DNA of 64,000 nt from JAILLW01 sp045640525 (lineage in GTDB: Bacteria; Bacillota; Clostridia; Lachnospirales; Lachnospiraceae), in the NCBI GenBank assembly GCA_045640525.1, contig JAZUFE010000022.1:1-64000 (forward strand). Reading direction: 5' to 3'. Of this stretch, positions 7,663 to 17,215 are shown in pieces. Every line of letters starts with the position of its first letter. Within the stretch, counting starts at the first letter, position 1. Under the pieces are notes generated by a model. It saw only the letters and a list, made by a program, of their open reading frames with translations, made no database searches and was not told where the DNA came from. The position numbers and the translations under genes were made by a program.

Positions 7663-7986
7663 ATGAAATGCAAGCAAGTTCAAAAGAATATAGCTGATTT
7701 TTTAAATGATAATTTGGAACCGGAAGAGCTGCGTGCGTTCGTAGAACATATTGAAGGCTGTGAAGAGTGCAAAGAGGAATTGACTATTGAATTGTTGGTC
7801 AAAGAGGGTTTGAATTCACTGGAATCCGGAACAATTTTCGATATTGAAAAGGCCTATAGCTACAAAATAGGACAGGCAGAAAAGAATATTAAAAATACCG
7901 ATTTGCTGACTCACTTTTATCATATGATGATAGGTTTGGTTGTGGTCGGAGTTGTTGCGGTTGGTTTGTTATTGATTTTGATGTGA
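7663..7986 (+). CDS. Small membrane protein with putative zinc-finger (zf-HC2, anti-sigma-like)
   Basis: A 107-aa protein. Residues 1-45 contain a cysteine near the N-terminus followed by HIEGCEEC, the H-x3-C-x2-C pattern of anti-sigma zinc-finger domains. One membrane segment lies near the C-terminus (about residues 85-106, very rich in Val/Gly/Leu), so the finger is cytoplasmic. No sigma factor gene is adjacent, so a true anti-sigma role is unproven. The ATG at 7663 has a GGAG site nine bases upstream. polA follows six bases later in the same transcription unit. Confidence 0.7.
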   Translation: MKCKQVQKNIADFLNDNLEPEELRAFVEHIEGCEECKEELTIELLVKEGLNSLESGTIFDIEKAYSYKIGQAEKNIKNTDLLTHFYHMMIGLVVVGVVAVGLLLILM

Positions 7987-7992
7987 GAAAAG

Positions 7993-10638
7993 ATGAGTAA
8001 ATTAGTTCTGATAGACGGACACAGTATAATTAACAGGGCATACTACGGAGTTCCTATGCTTACCAATGCCGAAGGACTTCATACCAATGCCATATATGGG
8101 TTTTTGAACATACTGTTCAAAATTATTGAAGAAGAGTCTCCGTCACATTTGACGGTCGCTTTTGATGTAAAGGCACCAACCTTCAGACATCAGATGTATC
8201 CCGAATATAAGGGTACCAGAAAGCCTATGGATGAGGAACTTAGGGAACAGGTTCCGGTCCTTAAGGAAGTTTTGAAGGCTATGAATATACGGATAGTCGA
8301 GTTGCCGGGCTATGAAGCGGATGATATTTTGGGAACTTTGGCCAAACGTGCGCAGAACCAGGGAATGGAAGTGGCACTTGTATCCGGTGACAGAGATTTG
8401 CTTCAAATTGCAACCGACAAGATTAAAATCAGGATACCGAAGACCAAGGGCGGCAAGACGGAAATAGAAGATTATTATGCTAAGGATGTTAAAGAAAAGT
8501 ACAATGTAACACCGGAGGGATTCATTGAACTTAAGGCACTGATGGGTGATACGGCGGATAATATTCCGGGTGTACCCAAAATCGGCGAGAAGACCGCTTC
8601 GGAACTGATGGTTACATACGGATCTTTGGAAGGAATATATTTGCATGTTGACGAAATATCCAAAAACGCTATTCGGGAATCTTTAAAGCAAAACAGGGAT
8701 TTGGCAGAACTTTCCTTGAAACTGGCAACCATAAATACGGATGCACCGGTAGACATGACATTTGATGAGGCAAAGATAGGATATTTTTACACAGATGAAG
8801 CTTTCAAATACTTTAAGCGTCTGGAATTTAAAAATATGCTGTCCAGATTTGATAAAGAGGTTAAGGTTGATTATGACAGTATAACTTCAACCTTCGGACT
8901 GATTGACACACCTTCGGCTCTTAATGACTGGATTACAAATTTTACAGGCCAAAAGAAAGAAAACGTAGGTATAAGTTTTATTTACGATAATGTTTCATCG
9001 GATTCTTTGGGAGTAAGTATATCAACAGATGAATCTACAGTGTTTATTAAGAAATGGATGTTTCTTACCGAGGAGTCAATACTTGAAGCGGTAAAGACGA
9101 TAATCGATAATTCGAAGAAGGTTATTACACATCATGTTAAAAACATATATAAACTCGCTTCATATGAACCGGGGAAATTTGATGATGTTATTATAGGAAC
9201 CTATTTGATTAATCCGCTTAAAAATGATATCGAGGTGATTGATGTTGCCAATGATATGCTGGGATTGCTTCTTCAAGACAGAACACAACTGTTTAAAAAG
9301 CTTTCTCTGGAAGGTGCGATGGATAAGTTCCCGGAAGAGTTTAAGATTTATGCATGCTTTGAAGCGTATGTGTGTCTGAAGGCTATGCCGATTATTAAAG
9401 AGCGCCTGGCCGAACTTGGTATGCAGGCGTTGTATGAAGATGTTGAAATGCCTTTAAGCTTTGTATTATACAATATGGAGCGTGAGGGTATTATGGTTAT
9501 TCCGCAGAAACTTACGGATTATTCGAATATGCTTGGCGAGAATATCAAGAAACTCGAAAAGGGCATATTTGAAAAGGCAGGGTGCGAATTTAACATTAAT
9601 TCGCCCAAACAACTCGGTGAAGTTTTGTTTGAAAAAATGAATCTTCCGGGTGGCAAGAAGACCAAAACGGGCTATTCTACGGCGGCAGATGTGCTCGATA
9701 AGCTTAGATTTGATTATCCGATAGTCAAAGATATTTTGGATTATCGGGCATACACCAAACTAAAAAGCACTTATGCGGACGGCCTGGCGGCGTATATAGA
9801 TGGGAACAACAGAATTCATTCAACATTTCAGCAGACGGTTACCGCTACCGGAAGATTATCTTCGACGGAACCGAATTTGCAGAATATTCCGATAAGAATG
9901 GATTTGGGAAGACAGATTCGTAAGGTTTTCGTACCTAAGGATGGTTTTGTGTTTATTGATGCCGATTATTCGCAAATTGAACTCAGAGTGTTGGCGTCAT
10001 TGGCCAAGGACGAGAATTTGATCAGGGCATATTCGGAGCATGCAGATGTACACAGGATAACAGCAAGCCAGGTGTTCCATGTACCGTTTGAGGAAGTAAC
10101 CGAACTTCAAAGAAGAAATGCCAAAGCTGTTAATTTTGGAATTGTTTACGGAATTTCAGCATTTGGTTTGGGAGAAGATTTGGGAATATCGGCCAAAGAG
10201 GCCAAGAAATATATTGAAGACTATTTCGTTACTTATCCTAAAATCAAAGAGTTTTTGGATAAACAGGTTGCTGATGCTAAAAGAGACGGATATACAAGGA
10301 CGCTGTTTGGAAGGATCAGACCAATACCGGAATTGTCATCAAGTAATTTTATGCAAAGAAGTTTCGGAGAAAGGGTTGCAATGAATTCGCCCATTCAAGG
10401 AACAGCGGCCGATATTATTAAGATTGCGATGAACAGAGTCTTTGCAAGACTGCAAAAAGAAGGACTCAAGTCCAAATTGATTCTTCAGGTTCATGATGAA
10501 CTCCTGATAGAAACTGCAAAGGATGAAATTGATCAAGTTAAGAAGATATTGGATGATGAGATGAGCGGAGCAGTTTCAATGGCGGTTAAACTGGAAATAG
10601 ACAGCCATATCGGTAATGATTGGTACGAAGCAAAATAA
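7993..10638 (+). CDS. polA: DNA polymerase I
   Basis: Repair and Okazaki-fragment processing polymerase, 881 aa. Domains in order: N-terminal 5' nuclease (about 1-290, with DGHSIINRAYYG, YEADDILGTLA and LMGDTADNIPGVP), a middle exonuclease-like domain (about 300-480) and family A polymerase (about 500-881, with DADYSQIELRVLASL, RRNAKAVNFGIVYG and QVHDELLIE). The middle domain lacks a recognisable DxE exonuclease I motif, so proofreading is probably lost, as in Bacillus-type enzymes. It follows the zf-HC2 gene by six bases; the next gene starts 10 bases after its stop. Confidence 0.97.
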   Translation: MSKLVLIDGHSIINRAYYGVPMLTNAEGLHTNAIYGFLNILFKIIEEESPSHLTVAFDVKAPTFRHQMYPEYKGTRKPMDEELREQVPVLKEVLKAMNIRIVELPGYEADDILGTLAKRAQNQGMEVALVSGDRDLLQIATDKIKIRIPKTKGGKTEIEDYYAKDVKEKYNVTPEGFIELKALMGDTADNIPGVPKIGEKTASELMVTYGSLEGIYLHVDEISKNAIRESLKQNRDLAELSLKLATINTDAPVDMTFDEAKIGYFYTDEAFKYFKRLEFKNMLSRFDKEVKVDYDSITSTFGLIDTPSALNDWITNFTGQKKENVGISFIYDNVSSDSLGVSISTDESTVFIKKWMFLTEESILEAVKTIIDNSKKVITHHVKNIYKLASYEPGKFDDVIIGTYLINPLKNDIEVIDVANDMLGLLLQDRTQLFKKLSLEGAMDKFPEEFKIYACFEAYVCLKAMPIIKERLAELGMQALYEDVEMPLSFVLYNMEREGIMVIPQKLTDYSNMLGENIKKLEKGIFEKAGCEFNINSPKQLGEVLFEKMNLPGGKKTKTGYSTAADVLDKLRFDYPIVKDILDYRAYTKLKSTYADGLAAYIDGNNRIHSTFQQTVTATGRLSSTEPNLQNIPIRMDLGRQIRKVFVPKDGFVFIDADYSQIELRVLASLAKDENLIRAYSEHADVHRITASQVFHVPFEEVTELQRRNAKAVNFGIVYGISAFGLGEDLGISAKEAKKYIEDYFVTYPKIKEFLDKQVADAKRDGYTRTLFGRIRPIPELSSSNFMQRSFGERVAMNSPIQGTAADIIKIAMNRVFARLQKEGLKSKLILQVHDELLIETAKDEIDQVKKILDDEMSGAVSMAVKLEIDSHIGNDWYEAK

Positions 10639-10648
10639 AGGGGTAGCT

Positions 10649-12796
10649 ATGAAAGAAAAACTTGTTTTCGGATTGGATATAGGCACGCGTTCCGTTGTCG
10701 GAACGGTCGGTTATAAGGTAAATGACAAGTTCGTCATATTGGCACAGCGCGTTAAAGAACATGATACGCGTGCAATGCTTGACGGACAGATTCATGATAT
10801 CCAAAAAGTCGGAGATACTATTCGCGAAGTTAAGTCGCAGTTGGAGAGTGCAGTAAACGAGAAGCTTACGAGCGTTTGTATAGCTGCTGCCGGAAGAATG
10901 TTATATACGGTTAATACAAATGTCGAGATAGAAATAGACAATCGTGAAGTGGTTCAGGAAGACATATTCAATCTTGTTTCGGCAGGTGTTGAAAAGGCAT
11001 ATGAGGAATTTTTAAATTCAAAAGAAGCGGAATCGGAAGTTAAATTTTATTGCGTTGGACATTCGGTTGTCAGATACTATTTGAACGGTTCGATAATAGG
11101 TAATTTGGAGGGCCATAAGGCAAGAAATATAGGTGTGGATTTAATTGCCACATTTTTACCTGATGATGTTGTTGACAGTTTGTACAAGGCAGTGGAAATA
11201 GCAGGACTTACCGTTGATAACCTCACATTGGAGCCTATAGCTGCAATTCAGCTTGCAATTCCCGAAAGATTCAGAATGCTTAATCTGGCATTGATTGATG
11301 TAGGTGCCGGAACATCGGATATATCAATAACAAATGACGGATGTATTTTGGCATTCGGTATGATTCCGATGGCCGGAGATGCGCTTACGGAAGATATTGC
11401 CAAGGCATGTTTGGTTGATTTTAAAGAGGCTGAAAAGATTAAGAAAGAGGCGGATTACAAAACTGAAGTTGAGTATATGGATATTATGCTTTTGCCACAG
11501 AAAATCAAAGCGACGGAAGTACAGAAAATCACTCAGTCCACAATTGATAAAATGGCTAAGCTTGTATCCGATAAGATAAAGGAACTTAACGGCGGCAAAT
11601 CGGTAAGTGCCGTATTTATTGTAGGCGGAGGCGGAAAGATGCCGGGCTATTCCGAAGCCGTGGCCCGTGAATTGGATATTGCCAAAGAGCGTGTTGCCTT
11701 AAGAGGTGAAGAAGTAATGCAGAGCATTGAATTTAAAGAGGATATCAAGAAAGATTCATTGCTGGTAACTCCGATAGGTATTTGTTTGAATTATTACGAA
11801 CAAAGTAACAGCTTTATCTTTGTATCATTTAACGGAAACAGAATTAAAATGTACGATAATAATAACCTGTCTGTCGGAGATGCTGCTATTCAGGCACAAT
11901 TCCCCAAAGACGGATTATTCCCCAAACGCGGAGATGCGCTTGAATTTAAAGTCAATCAAAAAGCCAGAATGGTCAGAGGATTGCCCGGGGAAGCCGCGCA
12001 GGTGTTTATTAATGATGAACCGTCTACAATCACAAGCAAGATACATGCCAATGATATTATAAGAGTTGTCGAATCAACCAAGGGTGTACCGGGAAGAGCT
12101 TCATTGGAAGAAATCGAAGAATTGGGAGAATCAATAACCGTAAATGTTAACGGAAGCAAAGTTACAGTCCCCAAATTTGCATCTGTTAACGGCAATCTTC
12201 AATCAAAGTTTTATGAGATTCAGCAGAATGATGAAATAACCATATTGAATTATTATACGGTTCAGCAAATTGCAGATTTCATGGATGTCATACTGGACCC
12301 TGCAATGAATATTTATGTGAATAAATCCCTTGCGGATAAAGATACACAGGTTTTTGACAACTTCACGTTGGATTGGACACTTGAAACCATAGTTACGGAA
12401 AAGGATCAGTTGGAAGAGGCCGAATCATTTGCAGATTTGCCGGATGAGGAAGATGAATATGAAGAAGGCACGCAAGAAGATCAAGCGGTAGATTCTTCGG
12501 AAGACGATTTAAAAGAGGAGGACAATTCTAATAAGCCGGCAGACGAAAAGGGCGAAAGTGATGAGCCGGCAGTACCCGCAACAGAACTTACGGTATTGGT
12601 TAACAATGAAGCCGTTACTCTTAAGGGCAAGCCGAGTTATGTATATGTTGATGTATTTGACGCAATTCACTTCAATCTTGCCGATGCAAGAGGAAGAAGC
12701 ATTGTGACTAACATAAACGGCAGACAGGCACAGTATATGGAAAATCTTAAAGAAGGTGATAAGATAGACATCTTCTGGGAAGAGGCTAAAAAATGA
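10649..12796 (+). CDS. FtsA-like actin-fold protein with long C-terminal extension
   Basis: A 715-aa protein. Residues ~1-380 are an FtsA/PilM-type actin-fold ATPase: phosphate 1 LDIGTRSVVG, phosphate 2 LIDVGAGTSDISI, adenosine motif FIVGGGGKMPGY and an SHS2-like insertion in between. Ordinary FtsA is ~420 aa. Here ~330 residues follow: two or three repeated beta-rich modules containing VFINDEP, VNVNGSKVTV and VLVNNEAV that look like small beta-grasp units, split by an acidic linker (about 605-650). No FtsA C-terminal amphipathic helix is evident. Start at 10649 has AAAGGGG upstream; an in-frame ATG at 10616 lies inside polA. A cytoskeletal or cell-division role is inferred from the fold. Confidence 0.75.
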   Translation: MKEKLVFGLDIGTRSVVGTVGYKVNDKFVILAQRVKEHDTRAMLDGQIHDIQKVGDTIREVKSQLESAVNEKLTSVCIAAAGRMLYTVNTNVEIEIDNREVVQEDIFNLVSAGVEKAYEEFLNSKEAESEVKFYCVGHSVVRYYLNGSIIGNLEGHKARNIGVDLIATFLPDDVVDSLYKAVEIAGLTVDNLTLEPIAAIQLAIPERFRMLNLALIDVGAGTSDISITNDGCILAFGMIPMAGDALTEDIAKACLVDFKEAEKIKKEADYKTEVEYMDIMLLPQKIKATEVQKITQSTIDKMAKLVSDKIKELNGGKSVSAVFIVGGGGKMPGYSEAVARELDIAKERVALRGEEVMQSIEFKEDIKKDSLLVTPIGICLNYYEQSNSFIFVSFNGNRIKMYDNNNLSVGDAAIQAQFPKDGLFPKRGDALEFKVNQKARMVRGLPGEAAQVFINDEPSTITSKIHANDIIRVVESTKGVPGRASLEEIEELGESITVNVNGSKVTVPKFASVNGNLQSKFYEIQQNDEITILNYYTVQQIADFMDVILDPAMNIYVNKSLADKDTQVFDNFTLDWTLETIVTEKDQLEEAESFADLPDEEDEYEEGTQEDQAVDSSEDDLKEEDNSNKPADEKGESDEPAVPATELTVLVNNEAVTLKGKPSYVYVDVFDAIHFNLADARGRSIVTNINGRQAQYMENLKEGDKIDIFWEEAKK

Positions 12797-13611
12797 GATT
12801 AACTTCCATAGCGTCGGGAAGTTCGGGTAATTGCATATATGTAGGTTCTGATGCAACACATCTGTTGGTTGATGTGGGAATTTCAGGGAAAAGGGTTGAA
12901 GCCGGAGTTAATGAATTGGGTCTTTTGATGAGTGATATTGATGGTATTTTGATAACTCATGAGCATTCGGACCATATTGCCGGATTGGGAGTAATAGCAA
13001 GAAGATACGGAATTCCTATCTTTACAACTCCGGGAACGAAAGCAGCCATTCTTGACCCCAGATCCAAAGTAGGCGAGATAGACCCTGATTTGATATGTGA
13101 GATATATCCGGATGAAAGACTTACAATTAAAGATATAGTAGTTAATCCCATGAGAGTTTCGCATGACGCCAAAGAACCGGTAGCATACAGGTTTAAGGAG
13201 GGTCATACCAAGCTTGCCGTTGTTACGGATTTGGGTAACTATAACGATTATACGGTTGAATGCCTTAAAGATATGAATGCACTTTTTCTTGAAGCCAATC
13301 ATGATGTAAATATGCTTCAGGTAGGTCCGTATCCATATTATCTAAAGCAAAGAATACTTTCCGACCACGGACATTTGTCAAATGAATTGGCCGGAAATTT
13401 GTTGTACAGGCTTATTAATGATAAAATGCAGGCTGTATTTCTCGGGCATCTTAGCAAGGAGAATAATTTACCGGAGCTTGCTTACGAATCCGTAAGGTGC
13501 GAGGTGACAATGAAACAGTCAATTGATGATTATCACGGAATAGGAATTAATGATATTCCCATGTATGTTGCCAAACGTGATACAATGTCGCAGATTGTAA
13601 GTATTGCATAG
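12793..13611 (+). CDS. MBL-fold metallo-hydrolase, WalJ/YycJ type
   Basis: A 272-aa cytoplasmic metallo-beta-lactamase-fold protein. It starts with SIASGSSGNC, typical of the YycJ/WalJ family, has the metal-binding THEHSDHIAGL, a second metal Asp in VVTDLGNY, and later His residues in EANHD and GHLSKENN. WalJ in Firmicutes is linked to cell-wall homeostasis and DNA repair/replication coordination, acting as a 5' exonuclease. Overlaps the FtsA-like gene by four bases (ATGA), so they are coupled. No walRK genes lie nearby, unlike the Bacillus arrangement. Confidence 0.9.
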   Translation: MRLTSIASGSSGNCIYVGSDATHLLVDVGISGKRVEAGVNELGLLMSDIDGILITHEHSDHIAGLGVIARRYGIPIFTTPGTKAAILDPRSKVGEIDPDLICEIYPDERLTIKDIVVNPMRVSHDAKEPVAYRFKEGHTKLAVVTDLGNYNDYTVECLKDMNALFLEANHDVNMLQVGPYPYYLKQRILSDHGHLSNELAGNLLYRLINDKMQAVFLGHLSKENNLPELAYESVRCEVTMKQSIDDYHGIGINDIPMYVAKRDTMSQIVSIA

Positions 13612-13615
13612 AGTA

Positions 13616-13652
13616 GTTTCAACCGTGATTATAAGAATGGTTGAATTGAAAC
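13616..13652 (+). other. Inverted repeat upstream of the ABC permease cluster
   Basis: TCAACC at 13619-13624 pairs with GGTTGA at 13639-13644, and outer GTTTC (13616) can pair with GAAAC (ending 13652) across a small bulge. There is no T run, so it is not a simple terminator. It sits just before the weak ribosome site of the permease gene and could be an operator or translation-control hairpin. Confidence 0.4.
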
Positions 13653-13656
13653 GAGT

Positions 13657-14574
13657 ATGAAAATTGATTTAAAGAAATATAGGGCTAAACCTAAAAACTA
13701 CATAGACCGAAAAGACGCAAGATCAAGAAGGGCATCCTGGCTTTTCTTGTTTCCAAGTCTTGCGGGAGTTATGGTTTTCTTTTTGATTCCGTATTTTATT
13801 ATAATATTCTATTCGGTTATTATGAATCCGCCGACGGACTATACCTTTGTGGGATTTAAGAATTATATTTCGGTTCTTAATAATGCAGCGTTCAGAACGG
13901 CCGGCTGGAATACCATCAAATTCACATTTTTGGCAGTTCCGTCCGCGGTTGTATTGCCGTTGCTGTTGGCACTGCTGCTTGATTTGAAGGTACCGTTCAA
14001 AAGTCAGTTCAGAACTGCGTTTTTAACACCGCTTATGGTACCGGTAGCTTCGGTTGTGCTGGTTTGGCAGGTTATTTTCCACTATAACGGACTTGCTAAC
14101 GAGATTCTTTCGGATTTGGGAGGAAAACCGCTGGATTGGTTCAATTCAAAAGAAGCAATGGTGGTCATCGTAGTTTTGTTTTTGTGGAAAAATATAGGTT
14201 ATAACATGATCCTTTATATGGCCGCATTGGGATCGGTGCCGAAGGAACTGTTGGAAGTGGCATATTTGGAGAATGCGAGTGGGTGGAGCATATTTTGGAA
14301 TATTAAATTCCGATATATGACATCTACCATTTTGTTCGTGACAATAATGTCAATAATCAATTCATTCAAGGTTTTCAGAGAAATATTCTTGTTAAAGGGC
14401 GCACATCCGTCAAGCTATTTGTACGTGATGCAAACATATATGAATAACAAATTTGATGCATTGGATCATCATTTGTTGTCGGCGGCTGCCATAATTATGA
14501 GTTTATTTATTATTATTGTTATTGGCTTTTTGTTCTGGCTTGAGAGCAGGGTAGGAAAGGATATAGAAGAATAG
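13657..14574 (+). CDS. CUT1-type sugar ABC transporter permease (MalF-like)
   Basis: A 305-aa integral membrane protein with about six transmembrane helices, the first at ~28-52. The cytoplasmic coupling loop near residues 190-220 (ELLEVAYLENASGWSIFWNI) corresponds to the EAA motif but departs from the consensus EAA-x3-G-x9-I-x-LP: it has EVA and lacks the final Pro. Such permeases pair with a second one and a cytoplasmic ATPase, often a shared MsmX-type. Here the partner permease follows with a stop/start overlap. The start lacks a strong ribosome site. Substrate unknown. Confidence 0.88.
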   Translation: MKIDLKKYRAKPKNYIDRKDARSRRASWLFLFPSLAGVMVFFLIPYFIIIFYSVIMNPPTDYTFVGFKNYISVLNNAAFRTAGWNTIKFTFLAVPSAVVLPLLLALLLDLKVPFKSQFRTAFLTPLMVPVASVVLVWQVIFHYNGLANEILSDLGGKPLDWFNSKEAMVVIVVLFLWKNIGYNMILYMAALGSVPKELLEVAYLENASGWSIFWNIKFRYMTSTILFVTIMSIINSFKVFREIFLLKGAHPSSYLYVMQTYMNNKFDALDHHLLSAAAIIMSLFIIIVIGFLFWLESRVGKDIEE

Positions 14575-15515
14575 TGTCAAAAGAGAAAAAAGAAAAATAT
14601 CTGATAATTGCCCGCAAAAGAAAACTTTTCAAGTTGTTCAAAGGTAAGGTTAAGCTTATCCTGGCGGTATTGCTTTTGGCAGCTGCGGCAATTATGTTCA
14701 TGGCACCGATAGTATTAACCATGACCAATTCTTTGATGTCGCAATCCGAAATTAAGGCAAATTACGGTCAGGTGTTTTCGACAGATTCTAACGGTGGCAA
14801 ACAGTATATTGCCAAACAGGTTGAGCTAAAGTTTATACCGGACATGGTTTCGGGCAGTCAGTATTATACGGTTCTTTTCAAAAGTGCCGACTATTTGTTT
14901 AAGTTCTGGAAATCAATGGAATTGGTTGTTCCTATAGTTGTATTTCAGATTTTGGTGGCAGTGGCGGCATCCTACGGATTTTATCGGTATACCGGAAAAT
15001 TGAAGACAATGATTTTCTTTATTTACATCATTTTGATGTTGATGCCGTATCAGGTAACACTGGTACCGAATTTTATGGTGGCCAAGGGGCTGAATCTTAT
15101 TGATACGAATTGGGCCATTTGGTTACCGGGAATATTCAGTCCTTTTTCGGTGTATCTGATAACCAAGTTTATGAAACGTATACCGGTAAGCATAATTGAA
15201 GCTGCCGAAATGGACGGATGCAATGATTTTCAGATATTCAATAAAATATGCTTTCCGTTGAGTAAAGGCTGTATGCTGTCATGCGCAATTTTGGTATTTA
15301 TCGATTATTGGAATATGGTTGAGCAACCCGTAATTATGTTTAAGGATGAAGCTGATTATCCGTTGTCTGTTTTCCTTAGTAAGATTAATGAAGGTGAAAT
15401 AGGCTTGGCATTTGCAGTTGCAACGATATATATGTTATTACCGTTACTGGTATTTTTGTACGGAGAAGATTATCTGGTTGAAGGAATTTCATACCAGGGC
15501 GGAGTAAAGGGTTAA
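14574..15515 (+). CDS. CUT1-type carbohydrate ABC transporter permease (MalG-like)
   Basis: A 313-aa membrane protein starting with GTG, which overlaps the TAG of the preceding permease by one base. About six helices, with an extracytoplasmic loop of ~75 residues after the first, as in MalG-type subunits. The EAA loop is canonical: EAAEMDGCNDFQIFNKICFP. Together with the previous protein it forms a likely heterodimeric channel. No ATPase gene is in the cluster. The next gene in the cluster encodes an HlyD-like adaptor, an unusual partner for an importer. Confidence 0.9.
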   Translation: MSKEKKEKYLIIARKRKLFKLFKGKVKLILAVLLLAAAAIMFMAPIVLTMTNSLMSQSEIKANYGQVFSTDSNGGKQYIAKQVELKFIPDMVSGSQYYTVLFKSADYLFKFWKSMELVVPIVVFQILVAVAASYGFYRYTGKLKTMIFFIYIILMLMPYQVTLVPNFMVAKGLNLIDTNWAIWLPGIFSPFSVYLITKFMKRIPVSIIEAAEMDGCNDFQIFNKICFPLSKGCMLSCAILVFIDYWNMVEQPVIMFKDEADYPLSVFLSKINEGEIGLAFAVATIYMLLPLLVFLYGEDYLVEGISYQGGVKG

Positions 15516-15528
15516 GGAAGGAAATAAG

Positions 15529-17214
15529 ATGAACGAGAAAAAAGCAGCCAGAAAGAAAGAAATAATAAAGAATGTGGCAATTGTATTTTTGATAATAATG
15601 TTGCTGTTGACCTTATTTAGCAATACTTTTAGAAATTATTCATTGCCGGAAGTGACGATGGTTAATCCTTCTTCCAACATTATAAAAGAACAGGCCAGAG
15701 GAAACGGACAGGTTACTGCAGGAGAGACGTTCGCTGTTAATGCAATGGAATCGCGTGTGGTTTCATCGGTTGCGGTTAAAAAGGGTGATCATGTTGAAAT
15801 AGGTGATCCATTGTTCTATTTGTCTGATGTGGAATCCGATGAGCTTATTACGGCGCAGGAAGAATATGATAAAGCCAAAAACGAATATCTTAAGGCATTC
15901 CTTTCATTAGATATGTCATCCGAATCAATAGTTAAGGCCAAAACAGGAAATTTTGATTCCATTCCGCAATGGCAGTCCAAGTTATCGGAACTTGAAGGCG
16001 AGATAGAAGAAAAGCAGGCTCTATATGAAGAATATCTTAACAACGCTGCCGCTCACAGTATCGAAAATGCTTATCAGACATATATCAATACCAACTGGAC
16101 GGAGCAGGTGATTAAGGCAGAACTGGAGGCTGAGCTTGCTCAGTTGGAGAATAAGGATGTGCAGATGGCTTTTACACTTGAAAAAGCCAAAAAGGGCGAG
16201 GAACTTCAGGCTAAGATGAATGAAATCTTATATGAGGCGGGAGTTACCAGCTTGGAAGAGTTGTATAACAGCGATGAAGATGCTTACAATGATTATATAG
16301 ATTTTAAAGAACAAAAATCTGTTTTGGATGTAACATTGTATGAGAATGAGCAGGGGCTTGTAGAACTTGCCCAGAAACTTGCCGCAGTAACAAGGGCGGT
16401 AAACGCAGACGAAGCAAAAGCCAAAGTGAATGCAGCAAAAGATGCGGCTTATAACCAACCGAATAAAATATATTATGAGAACATTAAAGCTGATATAGAT
16501 GCGCTGAAAGAGGAACGTGACAACTATATTAAGGACATGACGGCGCAGATAGCCATAGAAGGCTTCTCGGATGCGTTGGCAACCAAGCGAGATAAGCTTG
16601 AAAAGATTAAGGCAAACTGCCAAGGGGCCGTAATCAGCGCAGATGTGGCAGGAACAGTAGGCTCGGTAGATGTTGTGGCCGGAGAAAAGACAGAAAAGCA
16701 AAAACAGATCGCAACAATAATTCCGGACGGCAAGGGTTATTCGCTGGATATTACAGTTGATGCCAAACAGGCTGAAAAGGTAAAAATCGGAGATCCCGGA
16801 GAATTGGAATACTATTGGAATCATGAGAATGCGAAACTGCTTGTTAAGAGCATTAAAGATGATACGGAAAATCCGGGCAAAAAGAAGATTATAACTTTCT
16901 CCGTTGAGGGTGATGACTTTACCATCGGAGAAAACTTATCGGTATCAGTCGGTTCAAAGTCTGAAAATTACGATTTGACAGTACCTAAGGCTGCAATTAA
17001 CAATGATAAGGACGGAAAGTTTGTAATGGTTCTTTCGGAGAGAAAGACCCCGTTTGGAAAAAGATATATAGCAAACAGAGTTGAGGTAACAGAGAAAGCA
17101 AGCGATGATGAACGTGTAGCCGTTTCGGGAAGCCTCAGCACTATGGATTATGTAATTGTAGCGTCCACCAAACCGCTTAGCGACGGAGAAGAGTTTAGAA
17201 TTAAGGAAGAATAA
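15529..17214 (+). CDS. HlyD/MacA-like membrane-fusion (adaptor) protein
   Basis: A 561-aa membrane-anchored protein: one N-terminal transmembrane helix (about 15-31), then the first half of a barrel-sandwich domain (VAVKKGDHVEIGDPLFYL). A long helical hairpin follows (~100-350), then the returning half (ISADVAGTVGSVDVVAGEKT) and beta-barrel regions to the C-terminus. This is the architecture of MacA/YknX-type adaptors that work with MacB-type ABC exporters. The hairpin is rich in Glu/Lys/Ala. Preceded by GGAAGG. It is embedded between importer permeases and a MacB-like protein. Confidence 0.85.
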   Translation: MNEKKAARKKEIIKNVAIVFLIIMLLLTLFSNTFRNYSLPEVTMVNPSSNIIKEQARGNGQVTAGETFAVNAMESRVVSSVAVKKGDHVEIGDPLFYLSDVESDELITAQEEYDKAKNEYLKAFLSLDMSSESIVKAKTGNFDSIPQWQSKLSELEGEIEEKQALYEEYLNNAAAHSIENAYQTYINTNWTEQVIKAELEAELAQLENKDVQMAFTLEKAKKGEELQAKMNEILYEAGVTSLEELYNSDEDAYNDYIDFKEQKSVLDVTLYENEQGLVELAQKLAAVTRAVNADEAKAKVNAAKDAAYNQPNKIYYENIKADIDALKEERDNYIKDMTAQIAIEGFSDALATKRDKLEKIKANCQGAVISADVAGTVGSVDVVAGEKTEKQKQIATIIPDGKGYSLDITVDAKQAEKVKIGDPGELEYYWNHENAKLLVKSIKDDTENPGKKKIITFSVEGDDFTIGENLSVSVGSKSENYDLTVPKAAINNDKDGKFVMVLSERKTPFGKRYIANRVEVTEKASDDERVAVSGSLSTMDYVIVASTKPLSDGEEFRIKEE

Positions 17215-17215
17215 G

